NCBI RefSeq assembly: GCF_900114115.1
Contig: NZ_FORX01000011.1
Span: 1-64,000, forward strand
Origin: Desulfomicrobium apsheronum
GTDB taxonomy: Bacteria > Desulfobacterota > Desulfovibrionia > Desulfovibrionales > Desulfomicrobiaceae
Length of the DNA: 64,000 bases
Direction: 5' to 3'
Part shown: in pieces, positions 1 through 8,923 of the stretch
How the letters are laid out: each line of letters begins with the position of its first letter
Numbering within the stretch: position 1 is the stretch's first letter
Translations under genes and position numbers: made by a program
Notes under the pieces: generated by a model
Database searches by the model: none
Seen by the model: only the letters and a program-made list of their open reading frames with translations
Told to the model about the DNA's origin: nothing

Positions 1-273
1 AACGCGGCCGAGAACGCCATCCGTCCCGTGGCCCTAGGCCGTAAGAACTGGCTCTTTGCCGGAGCACCCAAGGGTGCCGACGCCAGCGCCATGCTCTTTT
101 CCTTGGTGGAAACCGCCAAAGCCAACGAGATCGAGCCCCAAGCCTACCTGAAATTCCTTTTCGAACGATTCCCCGCCGCGCAGACCACGGAAGAAATAAA
201 GGCACTCATGCCCCAGCACGTGGACAAATCCCTTCTCCCAAGCCTCCCCAAGCCCAAGCCGCGCAAAAAGTAA
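1..273 (+). CDS. IS66 family transposase, C-terminal fragment
   Basis: The reading frame is open from base 1 and ends at a TAA at 271-273, so only the last 90 residues are in the window. The sequence NAIRPVALGRKNWLFAGAPK followed by GADASAMLFSLVETAKAN matches the conserved C-terminal end of IS66 transposases, where an AENAIRP-GRKNWLF block precedes a short helical tail. The protein catalyses transposition of its own element; nothing suggests another role. No start codon should be assigned here because the gene begins upstream. Confidence 0.85.
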   Translation, partial: NAAENAIRPVALGRKNWLFAGAPKGADASAMLFSLVETAKANEIEPQAYLKFLFERFPAAQTTEEIKALMPQHVDKSLLPSLPKPKPRKK

Positions 274-336
274 AGGCTCCTGCTTCTATCGCAGATCAGG
301 GACGTCCGTGGAAGATGCGGTCGCCTGAGCGCTTAC
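1..336 (+). mobile_element. 3' end of an IS66-family insertion sequence (partial, continues left of window)
   Basis: The left edge carries the end of an IS66-type transposase gene. About 60 bases after its stop the sequence reads GAGCGCTTAC, ending at 336. IS66-family elements typically end in GCGCTTAC, the inverse of GTAAGCGC, so this is taken as the right terminal inverted repeat. From 337 the sequence turns into wecC coding sequence in mid-gene, so the element appears to sit inside that gene. The left end and any 8-bp target duplication lie outside the window. The family call rests on the transposase tail; the exact end position is inferred. Confidence 0.7.
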
Positions 337-914
337 TGATCTGCGACAAAATTGATATTGATGTGTGGGAACTCATTCATCTGGCCAACCGCCATCCTCG
401 TGTGAATATTCTGCAGCCAGGGGCAGGGGTTGGTGGTCACTGTATCGCGGTGGATCCATGGTTCATTGTTGACACTGCGCCCGACGAGGCTCGGATTATT
501 CGGATGGCTCGTGAGGTGAACGACTATAAGCCGGAATGGGTCTTGGAGAAAGTCAAGGCTGCCATTGCAGAGACTTTGGCTGGCAAACCAGGCGATTGCA
601 TGGCCGATGTCAAAGTCGCTTGTCTTGGTTTGACCTTCAAACCGGATATCGATGATCTGCGCGAAAGCCCGGCCGTGGAAATCACCCGGCAGATCGCTGA
701 ACTGGGCTGTCAAGTATTAGCAGTAGAACCAAATATCGAGAGTTTGCCACAGAATCTTGCCTTGTCCAATATTGTCCTCAGGTCTCTTGAAGATGCTATT
801 GAGTGTGCTGCAGTGCTGTGCATAATGGTCAAACATCGATCTTTTGTTGAATCCGCATGCGATATTTTGTGTCATTCATGCAAAATTAATGCTGCTGGAC
901 TTGCTGAAGAATAA
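315..914 (+). pseudogene. wecC: UDP-N-acetyl-D-mannosamine dehydrogenase, C-terminal half, truncated by IS66
   Basis: The frame encodes the second half of a WecC/UDP-sugar 6-dehydrogenase. It contains the active-site block NILQPGAGVGGHCIAVDP with the catalytic cysteine in GGHCIAVDPW, and then the C-terminal UDP-binding domain (LGLTFKPDIDDLRESPAVEI). The family is about 400 residues long; the NAD-binding Rossmann half is missing. The ATG at 315 lies inside the IS66 end, so residues 1-7 are IS-derived and genuine wecC sequence starts near 337. The intact enzyme would oxidise UDP-ManNAc to UDP-ManNAcA for capsule, O-antigen or ECA-type polymers. The fragment cannot be active because it lacks the cofactor domain. 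Confidence 0.85.
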
Positions 915-938
915 TTCTTATTCTAATCATTCAAAATA

Positions 939-3143
939 ATGAAAATATCTCAAGTTCAATTAGCATTTTCTGCGTATTCTACAGGTAATTATGCTGAAGC
1001 TTTAAGAATTTACAGTCTGCTTGCTCAAAAGCTTGGTTTGCACCTCTTCAAAGCCAATATTGAGCTTTGCAATCGGCGGATGGGCAAAAAGTCTGACATA
1101 CTACAGAACGGGATAGATGTCTGCTACACGGTCGAAATTCAGGATGCCATAATAAGCGAACATGAAGACTTTACAAGTTTTGAGTTTTTTGTGCTTGGAG
1201 AACGCTTGGTTTGTGAGTTCAATGTGTTATCAGAAAACCCGTATGCTCATAATCAGATGATTTTTGGAATTGATTTTTTGGATGCGCAAAGACGTTCATT
1301 GGAGTCAGAAAGCTATGAGTTGCTAAATTACAGCGAGTCGAAAACTTATGGAAGATATAGATATTTGTCAGCAACATGCGACGGGCTCAAGTATCTGTTT
1401 TCATTATTGATTCCAGTATGTGCGGTGCGATGTGTCGTCAAAATAGGGAACAGGAAATTTGCTAAAACTAAACTTGTAGGCAATCCCTCTTTTAATTTTT
1501 ATAACGGTAAATCAGGGTGTGATATTGTTAATGTTTTGACAAGTGATTTGTGTGGTGGATGTATTGAGGATGTACATCAAGTTCTGGACTCTGTTGGTTT
1601 TAATGTCTCTTATGTCAGTGATGTGGTGAGGGCAATAATATCCTTGCCTGCAACTGAAGTTTTTTCGGCAACTGTTTTCTGGTATTTGTGGAGGCTTAGT
1701 AATGATAATTATTTATTTGAATTAGCAAGACAACGTCTTGTCTTCAATGGTAGAATGTATGAGACAAGACAATTGCTTAACGAATGGGATGCAAGCGTTA
1801 GGTATAGAAATAGTAAATATTCTTCTAGGCGAGTAGATGATGAAATTAGACTTTTAGAAAATGGAATTTCGCTTCCACAAAGAGTAAAAAAACAAGCTTA
1901 TGAGCCGAGTAAAAATGTACTATATCTGCTACATAATCGTTTGCCTTATAATTCAGGAGGATATGCAACACGGACGCATGGACTGCTAACTGGTATTGAA
2001 AAAAACAGTCATTACAAAATGCAAGGTGTGTCACGCCCTGGATATCCTACAGACCATGCAAAGTATATCAGCAAGCTTCTACCCTCTCCGATACCTAGTG
2101 TCGATGTAGTTGATGGAATAGAATATTTTGCGCTGAATCAGAACGTGCGTCGCTCCTCCATGACGATTACGGAGTATGTTGAAAAATATGCTCAGGAAGT
2201 CGAGGCTTTGGCTCGAAGGAAAAAAACAGGAATTATTCACGCGGCGGCAAATTTTCCGAATGGATTAGCCGCAAGTTTGGCCGCAAGGCGTCTTGGAATA
2301 AAGTCTGTATATGAAGTGCGAGGTCTTTGGGAAATTACCCGACTTTCGCGTCAGGAAGGTTGGAATGAAACAGATCAGTTTCGTTTTATGGCAAGAATGG
2401 AAGCAGAGGCTTGTAAAGCTGCAGATGAAGTGATTACGATCACTGAGGCATTGAAGGATATGATGGTCGCACGTGGCGTTGATTCTTCTAAGATAACAGT
2501 AGTGCCGAATTGTGTGCATACCAACATTTTCTCTCCATTGGAGAAAGATCAGTCATTAGCAAAAGAGTTAGGATTAGCAGATGAAGATGTTGTCATTGGA
2601 TACATAGGCTCAATGGTAAACTATGAGGGTCTTGACGACTTATTAGATACCCTCAAACTATTGCTCCTAGATGGCATCCAGAATTTTAAAGTCCTGCTGG
2701 TCGGCGATGGCTGTGTGTTGAATGACCTCCAGCATCAGGTTGTTAACCTGTGCTTGGAGAAGCATGTCATCATCACAGGTCGAGTACCGCATGACGATGT
2801 ACAGCGCTATTACTCTTTGGTCGACATAACCCCCTTCCCGCGTAAACCATACTTGGTGTGTGAAGCCGTTTCTCCACTTAAGCCTTTTGAGGCCATGGCC
2901 TCCCAAAAGGCAGTCATTGTGTCAAGCTGTGCTGCCCTTACCGAAATTATTAAGGATGGATACAACGGTTTGGTTTTTGAAAAGGGAAGTGTTGCTTCCT
3001 TTAAGGATACACTGAAGAAGTTGATTGTCGACAATAATCTCAGGAAGCAGCTCGCAATTAATGGTCGTGAATGGGTGGTGCAGAAGAGAGACTGGTCAAC
3101 TTCTTCAAAAAAATTAATAACAGTATACGATAGCCTTGTGTAA
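939..3143 (+). CDS. Glycosyltransferase family 4 protein with long N-terminal extension (734 aa)
   Basis: The C-terminal 410 residues form a GT-B glycosyltransferase. It starts at about residue 323 (LLHNRLPYNSGGYATRTHG) and continues through YEVRGLWEITR, the acceptor-side PNCVHTNIF block, GYIGSMVNYEGLDDL, and the nucleotide-sugar-binding block PRKPYLVCEAVSPLKPFEAM near residue 632. The first 320 residues are not recognised; the start (GNYAEALRIYSLLAQK) looks like a single TPR-type helix pair. The C-terminal half is clearly paralogous to the GT encoded at 8924-10291. The gene is AT-rich, unlike the downstream GC-rich genes, and sits 11 bases ahead of the heparinase-like gene, so the two are probably co-transcribed. 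Donor and acceptor sugars cannot be deduced. No good ribosome site precedes the ATG. Confidence 0.8.
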   Translation: MKISQVQLAFSAYSTGNYAEALRIYSLLAQKLGLHLFKANIELCNRRMGKKSDILQNGIDVCYTVEIQDAIISEHEDFTSFEFFVLGERLVCEFNVLSENPYAHNQMIFGIDFLDAQRRSLESESYELLNYSESKTYGRYRYLSATCDGLKYLFSLLIPVCAVRCVVKIGNRKFAKTKLVGNPSFNFYNGKSGCDIVNVLTSDLCGGCIEDVHQVLDSVGFNVSYVSDVVRAIISLPATEVFSATVFWYLWRLSNDNYLFELARQRLVFNGRMYETRQLLNEWDASVRYRNSKYSSRRVDDEIRLLENGISLPQRVKKQAYEPSKNVLYLLHNRLPYNSGGYATRTHGLLTGIEKNSHYKMQGVSRPGYPTDHAKYISKLLPSPIPSVDVVDGIEYFALNQNVRRSSMTITEYVEKYAQEVEALARRKKTGIIHAAANFPNGLAASLAARRLGIKSVYEVRGLWEITRLSRQEGWNETDQFRFMARMEAEACKAADEVITITEALKDMMVARGVDSSKITVVPNCVHTNIFSPLEKDQSLAKELGLADEDVVIGYIGSMVNYEGLDDLLDTLKLLLLDGIQNFKVLLVGDGCVLNDLQHQVVNLCLEKHVIITGRVPHDDVQRYYSLVDITPFPRKPYLVCEAVSPLKPFEAMASQKAVIVSSCAALTEIIKDGYNGLVFEKGSVASFKDTLKKLIVDNNLRKQLAINGREWVVQKRDWSTSSKKLITVYDSLV

Positions 3144-3154
3144 GGTAGGGTAGA

Positions 3155-5710
3155 GTGAAAAGTTTAGAGCTAATTCCTGTTCACTGTTTTTTGCACAGAA
3201 TATTTCCTATTGAATTTTATGAAGACACAGAAAAACTTGTCAATGATAGAGTTTTTAAGCCTAGAAAAGACAGTGAACCACTGCTTTTAACATTTCCACT
3301 TGATTGGGAGTCTAAGGAGAGGGTTGTAGACAGAAATTGGAGGATGCAACTGCAAGGGTGGACATTTCTTCACCCAATTATGAATATATTTGATAATTAT
3401 AAAAAGAAGGATGATATTCTCGATTTTTTCTTTGATGCCATAACCGATTGGTGGCGGTTTTATGGGCAGGATCCAGAGGATATAGTAACAACGAGAATGC
3501 CAAAAAGTTATGCTTGGTATGATATGTCTGTTGGTTTCAGAGCCTTGGCAATCACATTTTTTATAAATCGAATTACATGCTGGCAAATGAAGATATCTAA
3601 AGAGCGAAGTAAGTTGCTTGAAGAGGTGGCGGTTAAACATATAAGGCATTTACTTAAGCCAATAGTTTTTAGCATGAATAATCATGGATTGTTCCAAAGC
3701 CATGGATTGGTAGGCCTTCTAAAAACATCTCCTCATTTATCAGAATCTCTTGATTCAGATTTGGAATATGCAATTGGCTTGGTTGAACAGTTGATTATCT
3801 CACAGTTTAGTGATTTAGGTGTTCATCTTGAACATAGCCCTCATTATCATTTTTATGCTTTAAATACATTGCAGGCTCAAATCGACTCAGGTTGGTATCA
3901 TGATCGACCGCGAATTATAACGATTGCTGCCAATGCAAATAATAACAGTAAATGGCTACTTGACCCATTTAAGAGGCCAGTATGTGTAGGTGATTCGATT
4001 CTTACCGTTCAGAAAGATATTGAGTTTCCAAACACACATCATGGAAAATATATTCATAGTAAAATTTCCCATTCTGGATACTCAGTGGTTAGGTCTGGTT
4101 GGGGAGAATGTCCCGAGATTAGTTCTATGTTATTTTTTACAGGAGCATACCATAGTAAGAGTCATAAGCACCGTGACTGTTTAAGCTTTGATTGGTTTGA
4201 TCGTGGTGCACGTATAATATGTGACAGCGGAAAATATGGGTATAAAAGTGATGTTTATAGGAATTATTTTTTATCAACTCGCGCGCACAACTCCGTAGAA
4301 ATTGAAGGATTTGATATTCTAACTATTAAGCCTTATGGCTCAATAGTGGAAAATCCAAAAGAAATAAAACAAGGTTTGTTTTATTTAAAAGGAACTCTTG
4401 ATTATCCGGCAGTTAAGCATTGTAGAGAGATTTACTTTAAACCAGGTAATTGGGTTTTGATTAAAGATTCATTATCTTTTGCTAGAGCAAGAGGCTTTAA
4501 GCAATGGTTTCATTTAAATAAGGGGTATTGTCTCGAAAACATAATGAAGAATTTTGCTTGTTTTAGGGATGGTAATGGCACAAAATTTTTAATTGAATGC
4601 TTAGATAAAGAACTGAATGTTGAGTTGCACTATGGTGACTCTGATAATATGCAAGGTTTCATTTGTGAAAAAGACTATCAATTTATGCCATCTTTTGCCG
4701 TTGGTTTTTCCGGGCAAGGAAAGAAAAAAGAGGTATTTACAATATTGTCTTTGAGTAAGAACGCTCACGATAATGCAAAAAAATTTTTATCTAGTAATTT
4801 AAGTATTAATGTTGGCGAATCTACAGATTCTTCCAACGAGCATAAAAAAGAAATCATTCTTGGAGTAGAAAATAAATTCTTTGAAGATTGTTCGGCTATA
4901 ATATGTTCTGATGTAGAGTTGTCTGGTGAAAAGACTTTCCAAGTCTTTTCTAACGATATTCTTTTTTCATTTTATGGATCTTTTAAAGAAAATTCTAAAA
5001 AAATGGCTGTATTTTTACCTGGTGCTACTAGCAGGAAGCATGGGGAATATGATTTCCAAAGATACTCTTGGGGAAGACAACTTGTGGATTTTGACTGCAT
5101 TTTTTTCTCAGATCCAAGTATAAAGATTGATAATGATTTAACGCTTGGATGGTTTCAATACGCAGAAGATAACTATGGAATTGAAGCTCTGAAAAACGTT
5201 TTAGATGCATTGCTAAAAGCAAAGAAATTCAGGCAGGATGAGTTGCTAATTTTTGGCTCGTCAGGTGGTGGCTTCGTCTCTTTAAAACTTTCTGAATACT
5301 TTGATCACGCTTTAGTGGTAGCTATCAATCCTCAGTTGTATCTTTATAATTATACATATTCGTTCTATAAAAATATGTTAAAATTTTGCTACGAAGGAAG
5401 ATCGCCCTCTTTCATTGAGTTGAGCTACTCTAATAGAATTTCTTTTTGTTCAAGTGCTAAGAACAGGATGAATCCTGTATTAATATTACAAAATATCGCT
5501 GATGAAAAGCATTTAAATAGGCATTTTCTTCCTCTGTCTAAAAGTTGTAACATTGAGCCCGTTGAAGTGCATAAAATGGACACAGACTTGAGAAGTAAGT
5601 CTTTGCATCTTTTTTTGTATTGTGATGATAAGCTCAAACATGCTCCACCAAATAAAGAAGATACTATTCATTATCTGAGAATGTTTTGTGAAGCTACTTT
5701 TTTTGTATAG
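3155..5710 (+). CDS. Heparinase II/III-family protein fused to a serine-hydrolase-like C-terminal domain (851 aa)
   Basis: Residues 1 to about 310 form an alpha-helical toroid-like region (WWRFYGQDPEDIVTTRMP, HGLFQSHGLVGLL). Residues about 325-390 hold the heparinase II/III signature HSKSHKHRDCLSFDWFDRGA followed by SGKYGY and STRAHNSVEI, and the beta-sandwich runs to about residue 550. The last 250 residues add an unrelated part with FGSSGGGF around residue 701, a GxSxG-like nucleophile elbow of alpha/beta hydrolases. The family cleaves uronic-acid polysaccharides by beta-elimination. Within a synthesis locus such proteins are thought to trim or modify the product. No signal peptide is seen. 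The GTG start at 3155 follows a purine-rich AGGTAGGG. The gene is strongly AT-rich. The hydrolase assignment is tentative. Confidence 0.75.
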   Translation: MKSLELIPVHCFLHRIFPIEFYEDTEKLVNDRVFKPRKDSEPLLLTFPLDWESKERVVDRNWRMQLQGWTFLHPIMNIFDNYKKKDDILDFFFDAITDWWRFYGQDPEDIVTTRMPKSYAWYDMSVGFRALAITFFINRITCWQMKISKERSKLLEEVAVKHIRHLLKPIVFSMNNHGLFQSHGLVGLLKTSPHLSESLDSDLEYAIGLVEQLIISQFSDLGVHLEHSPHYHFYALNTLQAQIDSGWYHDRPRIITIAANANNNSKWLLDPFKRPVCVGDSILTVQKDIEFPNTHHGKYIHSKISHSGYSVVRSGWGECPEISSMLFFTGAYHSKSHKHRDCLSFDWFDRGARIICDSGKYGYKSDVYRNYFLSTRAHNSVEIEGFDILTIKPYGSIVENPKEIKQGLFYLKGTLDYPAVKHCREIYFKPGNWVLIKDSLSFARARGFKQWFHLNKGYCLENIMKNFACFRDGNGTKFLIECLDKELNVELHYGDSDNMQGFICEKDYQFMPSFAVGFSGQGKKKEVFTILSLSKNAHDNAKKFLSSNLSINVGESTDSSNEHKKEIILGVENKFFEDCSAIICSDVELSGEKTFQVFSNDILFSFYGSFKENSKKMAVFLPGATSRKHGEYDFQRYSWGRQLVDFDCIFFSDPSIKIDNDLTLGWFQYAEDNYGIEALKNVLDALLKAKKFRQDELLIFGSSGGGFVSLKLSEYFDHALVVAINPQLYLYNYTYSFYKNMLKFCYEGRSPSFIELSYSNRISFCSSAKNRMNPVLILQNIADEKHLNRHFLPLSKSCNIEPVEVHKMDTDLRSKSLHLFLYCDDKLKHAPPNKEDTIHYLRMFCEATFFV

Positions 5711-5728
5711 GATCAGCATGTTGTGTGA

Positions 5729-5917
5729 ATGTGCTGGAAATTCTGCTGCGAGGTTAGTATTGCCTCTAAACGAATTTTGTTCGCACTGATTTATGAATCA
5801 GTACTTTGCTGCATTAAAATGCAGAATAGAAAATTGATATACCTGGTGTTGATTTTTTTTTTAATTAATTTTGTTCTCTCAATTTACTTACTCGAATTGT
5901 GGAATCCTAAATGCTAA
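5729..5917 (+). CDS. Possible small membrane protein (62 aa), doubtful
   Basis: A short frame in the gap between the heparinase-like and asparagine-synthase-like genes encodes a cysteine-rich start and one clear hydrophobic segment (LIYLVLIFFLINFVLSIYLL, residues about 37-56). Its stop overlaps the ATG of the next gene by seven bases, so it could serve for translational coupling, since that next gene has no obvious ribosome site of its own. No family is recognised and no ribosome site precedes its ATG. It may equally be non-coding AT-rich DNA. Confidence 0.25.
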   Translation: MCWKFCCEVSIASKRILFALIYESVLCCIKMQNRKLIYLVLIFFLINFVLSIYLLELWNPKC

Positions 5918-7359
5918 ACAAAAGCACGTGCACTTTGAATGCGCTACCTCCTTTATATGAACGTGGGTTTTTTGTTTCGAACTGTAAAAATCAAGAAAAC
6001 CTTCCTGATAATTTTGTACCCGTGCAAATATATATAGATGGTATCTATATATTCAGAGATAAGAAAACTGAGTGCGTTCAAGATTCGAAAAATGACTGTC
6101 ATGTTGTAATATTAGGCTTCGTTGTAGACTCTCAAGACGTATCTAGCACGCCTGAATCTATTGTCACAGCGCTGCTTATAGCTTTAACACGTGGTCGCCA
6201 AGTTTTCTTGCGCGCACTGGAAAGCATTGGCGGGAGGTATGCTATTGTTGCTAGAGACTATACTGGGACTTTTATTGTCGGTGATGCGGGCGGAATAAGG
6301 TCAATTTTTTATACATTTCCGAGAGGAGAAGTTCTTGTCAGTTCACACGCTGCGCTCCTCGCGGAGATTACTGGTGTGTCGATCGTTGAGTTCGTGGACA
6401 GTCTCCAGTCATTCGGCTCTGGGTCTCGTGCGCGAAATTGGCCAGGTCGGTTTTCAAAATTTGCCGGAGTGTTTACCCTGACGCCCAATACTTTTCTTGA
6501 TTTCGATGCAAAACGACCTCATCGATTCTTCACGTTGGAACCGCCGTCGGAGCGAACTGTAGAAGAGGCTTCAGATCTTGTTGCTTACTACCTAAGCACC
6601 GCAGCGAAAAACTTTGTTCGCAATTATCTTGACCACGATCGGTCTAAAGCTGTTCTGTTTCTTACGGGGGGGGTTGACAGTCGTCTAGTCCTTTCAGCTT
6701 TCCATGGGCTTGAAGACCATCTTAAGGCTTTCAGCTATGATATTAACAATGCGCATGCCAAAGATATAGAACTTGCACGGCGAATTGCTGGCGATCTTGG
6801 TATTCATCACGTTGTCGACTATGGAGATGATCGAGCGACCACTCCATTAGTTCAAATTGCAGCCAAGAACGCTTGTAATCCTTATACAGGCTCTAAGTCA
6901 GTTATTAATTTCTGTGGGGGGGGGGCTTTTTCCGATTGCGCCTTCTCAATGCGTGGCAATCTTGGTGAAATTTCGAGAGGTGTTTTTAGTGCACGTTCAG
7001 CTTTTCTTAATGACCCACCTAGATACATGGCAAGAATATGGCGCCGTGGTTCTGAGAATATCAAAATTATCTTTGATGCCTTTACGGATTACGTCTCTGC
7101 CACTGAGGTTGAAAAATCTCAGTGGCCAATCAGAATCATATATTACTGGGAGCATAGACATGCTACATGGCATGCTGCGACTATCAATGAACTTGATACA
7201 TGTTTTGATACATTCAATATTATGAATAGTAGGAATATTATCGAGGCAATGTGTAGCGTACCTTTAGATGCTCAAAAGACTTCTTCTGTTCATGGGAAGG
7301 CTATAGCCAAGCTAAACCCAAAACTTTTAAACTATTCGTTAAATTATAAGGGATTTTAA
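5911..7359 (+). CDS. Asparagine-synthase-like protein (482 aa), possibly phase-variable
   Basis: The C-terminal half has the ATP-pyrophosphatase loop FLTGGVDSRLVLSAF (about residue 250) of AsnB-type synthases, followed by AFSYDINNAHAKDIELARRI. The N-terminal 210 residues resemble a decayed class II glutaminase domain (GGRYAIVARDYTGTFIVGDA), but the N-terminal catalytic cysteine (Met-Cys-Gly in true AsnB) is absent, so glutamine hydrolysis is unlikely. Such proteins in polysaccharide loci are proposed to amidate uronic acids; that is family knowledge, not shown here. The coding sequence contains a G8 tract (6666-6673, within the loop codons) and a G10 tract (6916-6925, coding Gly-Gly-Gly). A one-base slip in either would truncate the protein. 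The gene is on as sequenced. Confidence 0.7.
   Translation: MLNKSTCTLNALPPLYERGFFVSNCKNQENLPDNFVPVQIYIDGIYIFRDKKTECVQDSKNDCHVVILGFVVDSQDVSSTPESIVTALLIALTRGRQVFLRALESIGGRYAIVARDYTGTFIVGDAGGIRSIFYTFPRGEVLVSSHAALLAEITGVSIVEFVDSLQSFGSGSRARNWPGRFSKFAGVFTLTPNTFLDFDAKRPHRFFTLEPPSERTVEEASDLVAYYLSTAAKNFVRNYLDHDRSKAVLFLTGGVDSRLVLSAFHGLEDHLKAFSYDINNAHAKDIELARRIAGDLGIHHVVDYGDDRATTPLVQIAAKNACNPYTGSKSVINFCGGGAFSDCAFSMRGNLGEISRGVFSARSAFLNDPPRYMARIWRRGSENIKIIFDAFTDYVSATEVEKSQWPIRIIYYWEHRHATWHAATINELDTCFDTFNIMNSRNIIEAMCSVPLDAQKTSSVHGKAIAKLNPKLLNYSLNYKGF
6666..6673 (+). repeat. G8 homopolymer inside the ATP-pyrophosphatase motif codons
   Basis: Eight consecutive G residues span the codons of the TGGVD motif. 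Gain or loss of one base would shift the frame before the nucleotide-binding site is completed. Confidence 0.9.
6916..6925 (+). repeat. G10 homopolymer inside coding sequence
   Basis: Ten consecutive G residues encode three glycines about 83 codons after the G8 tract of the same gene. Tracts of this length are typical slipped-strand mispairing sites in phase-variable surface-structure genes. Confidence 0.9.
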
Positions 7360-7853
7360 AGTTAAATAGGTTTTTTATTTGCCATATGTCAGACTTAATT
7401 TATTGCATATTATTAGTTAGTTTTGAAAAATACGACAATTTTTATGAAATAAATTAAAATTTAATCGGAGGCGATGTATTTCAAATAGCCTGTAATGCCG
7501 GGTAAATGCATTTTTTCTGGTCGAAATCACTTTGAGGTTACCAATTCTGCCCAAAAAAACGGACTGTCAGCACTGCTTTCTCTGCCCAGATCTGATCGAT
7601 CAGCTTGGTCCTCGAAACCAACGTTTGGGGGTTGGCCAAGGTCATCGCATGGCATATTTTCGGGGACAGCCTCAAGAATTGAGTGGTTCTAAGTTTCCCG
7701 GCAGGTCCCGTGGCTTTTTATCCTCAAGCAGTTCGATAATTTGAGCGATAAAAGCGCTGTTGGTATTTGGGTTCACTATCCAATTTCCAGATCTTCTGCT
7801 ATCAGCAGCAGTTCATTTAGAATTTATCCTGTATTATCTGTGTGCCGTGAGGA
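7360..7853. other. Intergenic stretch without a recognisable gene
   Basis: The first 130 bases are very AT-rich. From about 7490 the composition rises to near 50% GC. Short frames on both strands show no family resemblance, and the abrupt composition change suggests a recombination scar between the AT-rich and the GC-rich halves of the polysaccharide locus. A promoter for the deacetylase gene probably lies in the last 150 bases, but none can be pinned down. Confidence 0.5.
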
Positions 7854-7883
7854 GTGGAACTAAGTGAAAAGGTTAAGTCGGCG

Positions 7884-8831
7884 ATGATGGGTAAGAATCG
7901 TTATGTGATGCTCTCTGTTGATACGGAAGCTTTGCCCAAGCGTGCTTCCGAGCAGCACGTCAAGAGGTTGATCTGGGGCGAGCATTTCAGCGGAACGGCC
8001 GGTGTTCGTGAGATGGTAGCAATTGCCCGCGAGTGTGGGGTTAAGCATGTTTTCTTCGTTGATGTCTGCGGCGCACATACTTACGAGGATGAAGTCCGGG
8101 ACGTGATTCGGTGGTTTGATGCGGCGGGGCAGGATGTACAACTGCATGCTCACGCGGAGTATCTTCCCGAGGGGTTCTGGAAGTCCTTCGGTTTTAAGTA
8201 TCGGCCACGTTTCATGAATCAGTACGAACGCGAAAAGGCTGAATTCATTATCCGCTATTTCAGTAAATTCATTACGGATATAACCGGCAAGCCGATTCAA
8301 GCATTTCGCGCAGGTTCTTTTCGCTGGAATGCAAATACGATTTATGCGCTCAAGGCGGCGGGTATTCCGCTTTCGTTCAATGATTCGATGAACGCATTCG
8401 TGAATGGGCAGAGTACTTATGGCGAACCGACGTTGCTTCCCTATCGCTGGTCCAACGGGGTTATCGAGGTGCCGGCGACGGAGAGGCTGTTTGACCCCGT
8501 GGTGGGGCAGAAATGGTGGGGACGCCTGCAGTTTCCAGTGTCTCATCGGTTTCGAAATCCCCCGTGGCGGATTTTGTGGCCGCAAACTTTGGGAAGGGAC
8601 AGCTCTTTTCTGGTGTTGCTGCTCCATTCCTGGTCGCTATTGTATTGGGATGAGAACGGTTACGGTGTTTACCGGGACGACAAACGATTGGAAGATTATC
8701 GGAAATTGGTTCGGTGGCTGGCCAAAGATTATGACATCATCACGACAGCTGATTTTCTCGACCTGCATGCACGCGGCAAGATTGAAGTAACGCGTACTGT
8801 GGATCTTGCCTTGGCAGAATTGCAAAAGTGA
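7884..8831 (+). CDS. Polysaccharide deacetylase-like protein (NodB-type fold)
   Basis: The protein begins MMGKNRYVMLSVDTEALPKR, the usual beta-strand plus Asp motif of polysaccharide deacetylases. It has VQLHAHAEYLPEG (metal-binding His pair, near residue 88), AFRAGSFRWN near 140, and LLLHSWSLLYW near 246, which match the conserved motif order of carbohydrate esterase family 4-like proteins. Start choice: a GTG at 7854 is in frame, but it coincides with the best ribosome-site-like sequence (TGAGGAG), so one of the ATGs at 7884 or 7887 is preferred. It probably N-deacetylates the polymer or a lipid-linked intermediate made by the neighbouring glycosyltransferases. No signal peptide is visible, so it would act in the cytoplasm. 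Confidence 0.7.
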   Translation: MMGKNRYVMLSVDTEALPKRASEQHVKRLIWGEHFSGTAGVREMVAIARECGVKHVFFVDVCGAHTYEDEVRDVIRWFDAAGQDVQLHAHAEYLPEGFWKSFGFKYRPRFMNQYEREKAEFIIRYFSKFITDITGKPIQAFRAGSFRWNANTIYALKAAGIPLSFNDSMNAFVNGQSTYGEPTLLPYRWSNGVIEVPATERLFDPVVGQKWWGRLQFPVSHRFRNPPWRILWPQTLGRDSSFLVLLLHSWSLLYWDENGYGVYRDDKRLEDYRKLVRWLAKDYDIITTADFLDLHARGKIEVTRTVDLALAELQK

Positions 8832-8923
8832 TCACTTTTAGACTCCAGTGATTTTAATTCCTTCCGGTCGAAATATAAGAATTCCCATCTTGGTAGGAAT
8901 GATCTGCGGCGCCCATTGGCGTA

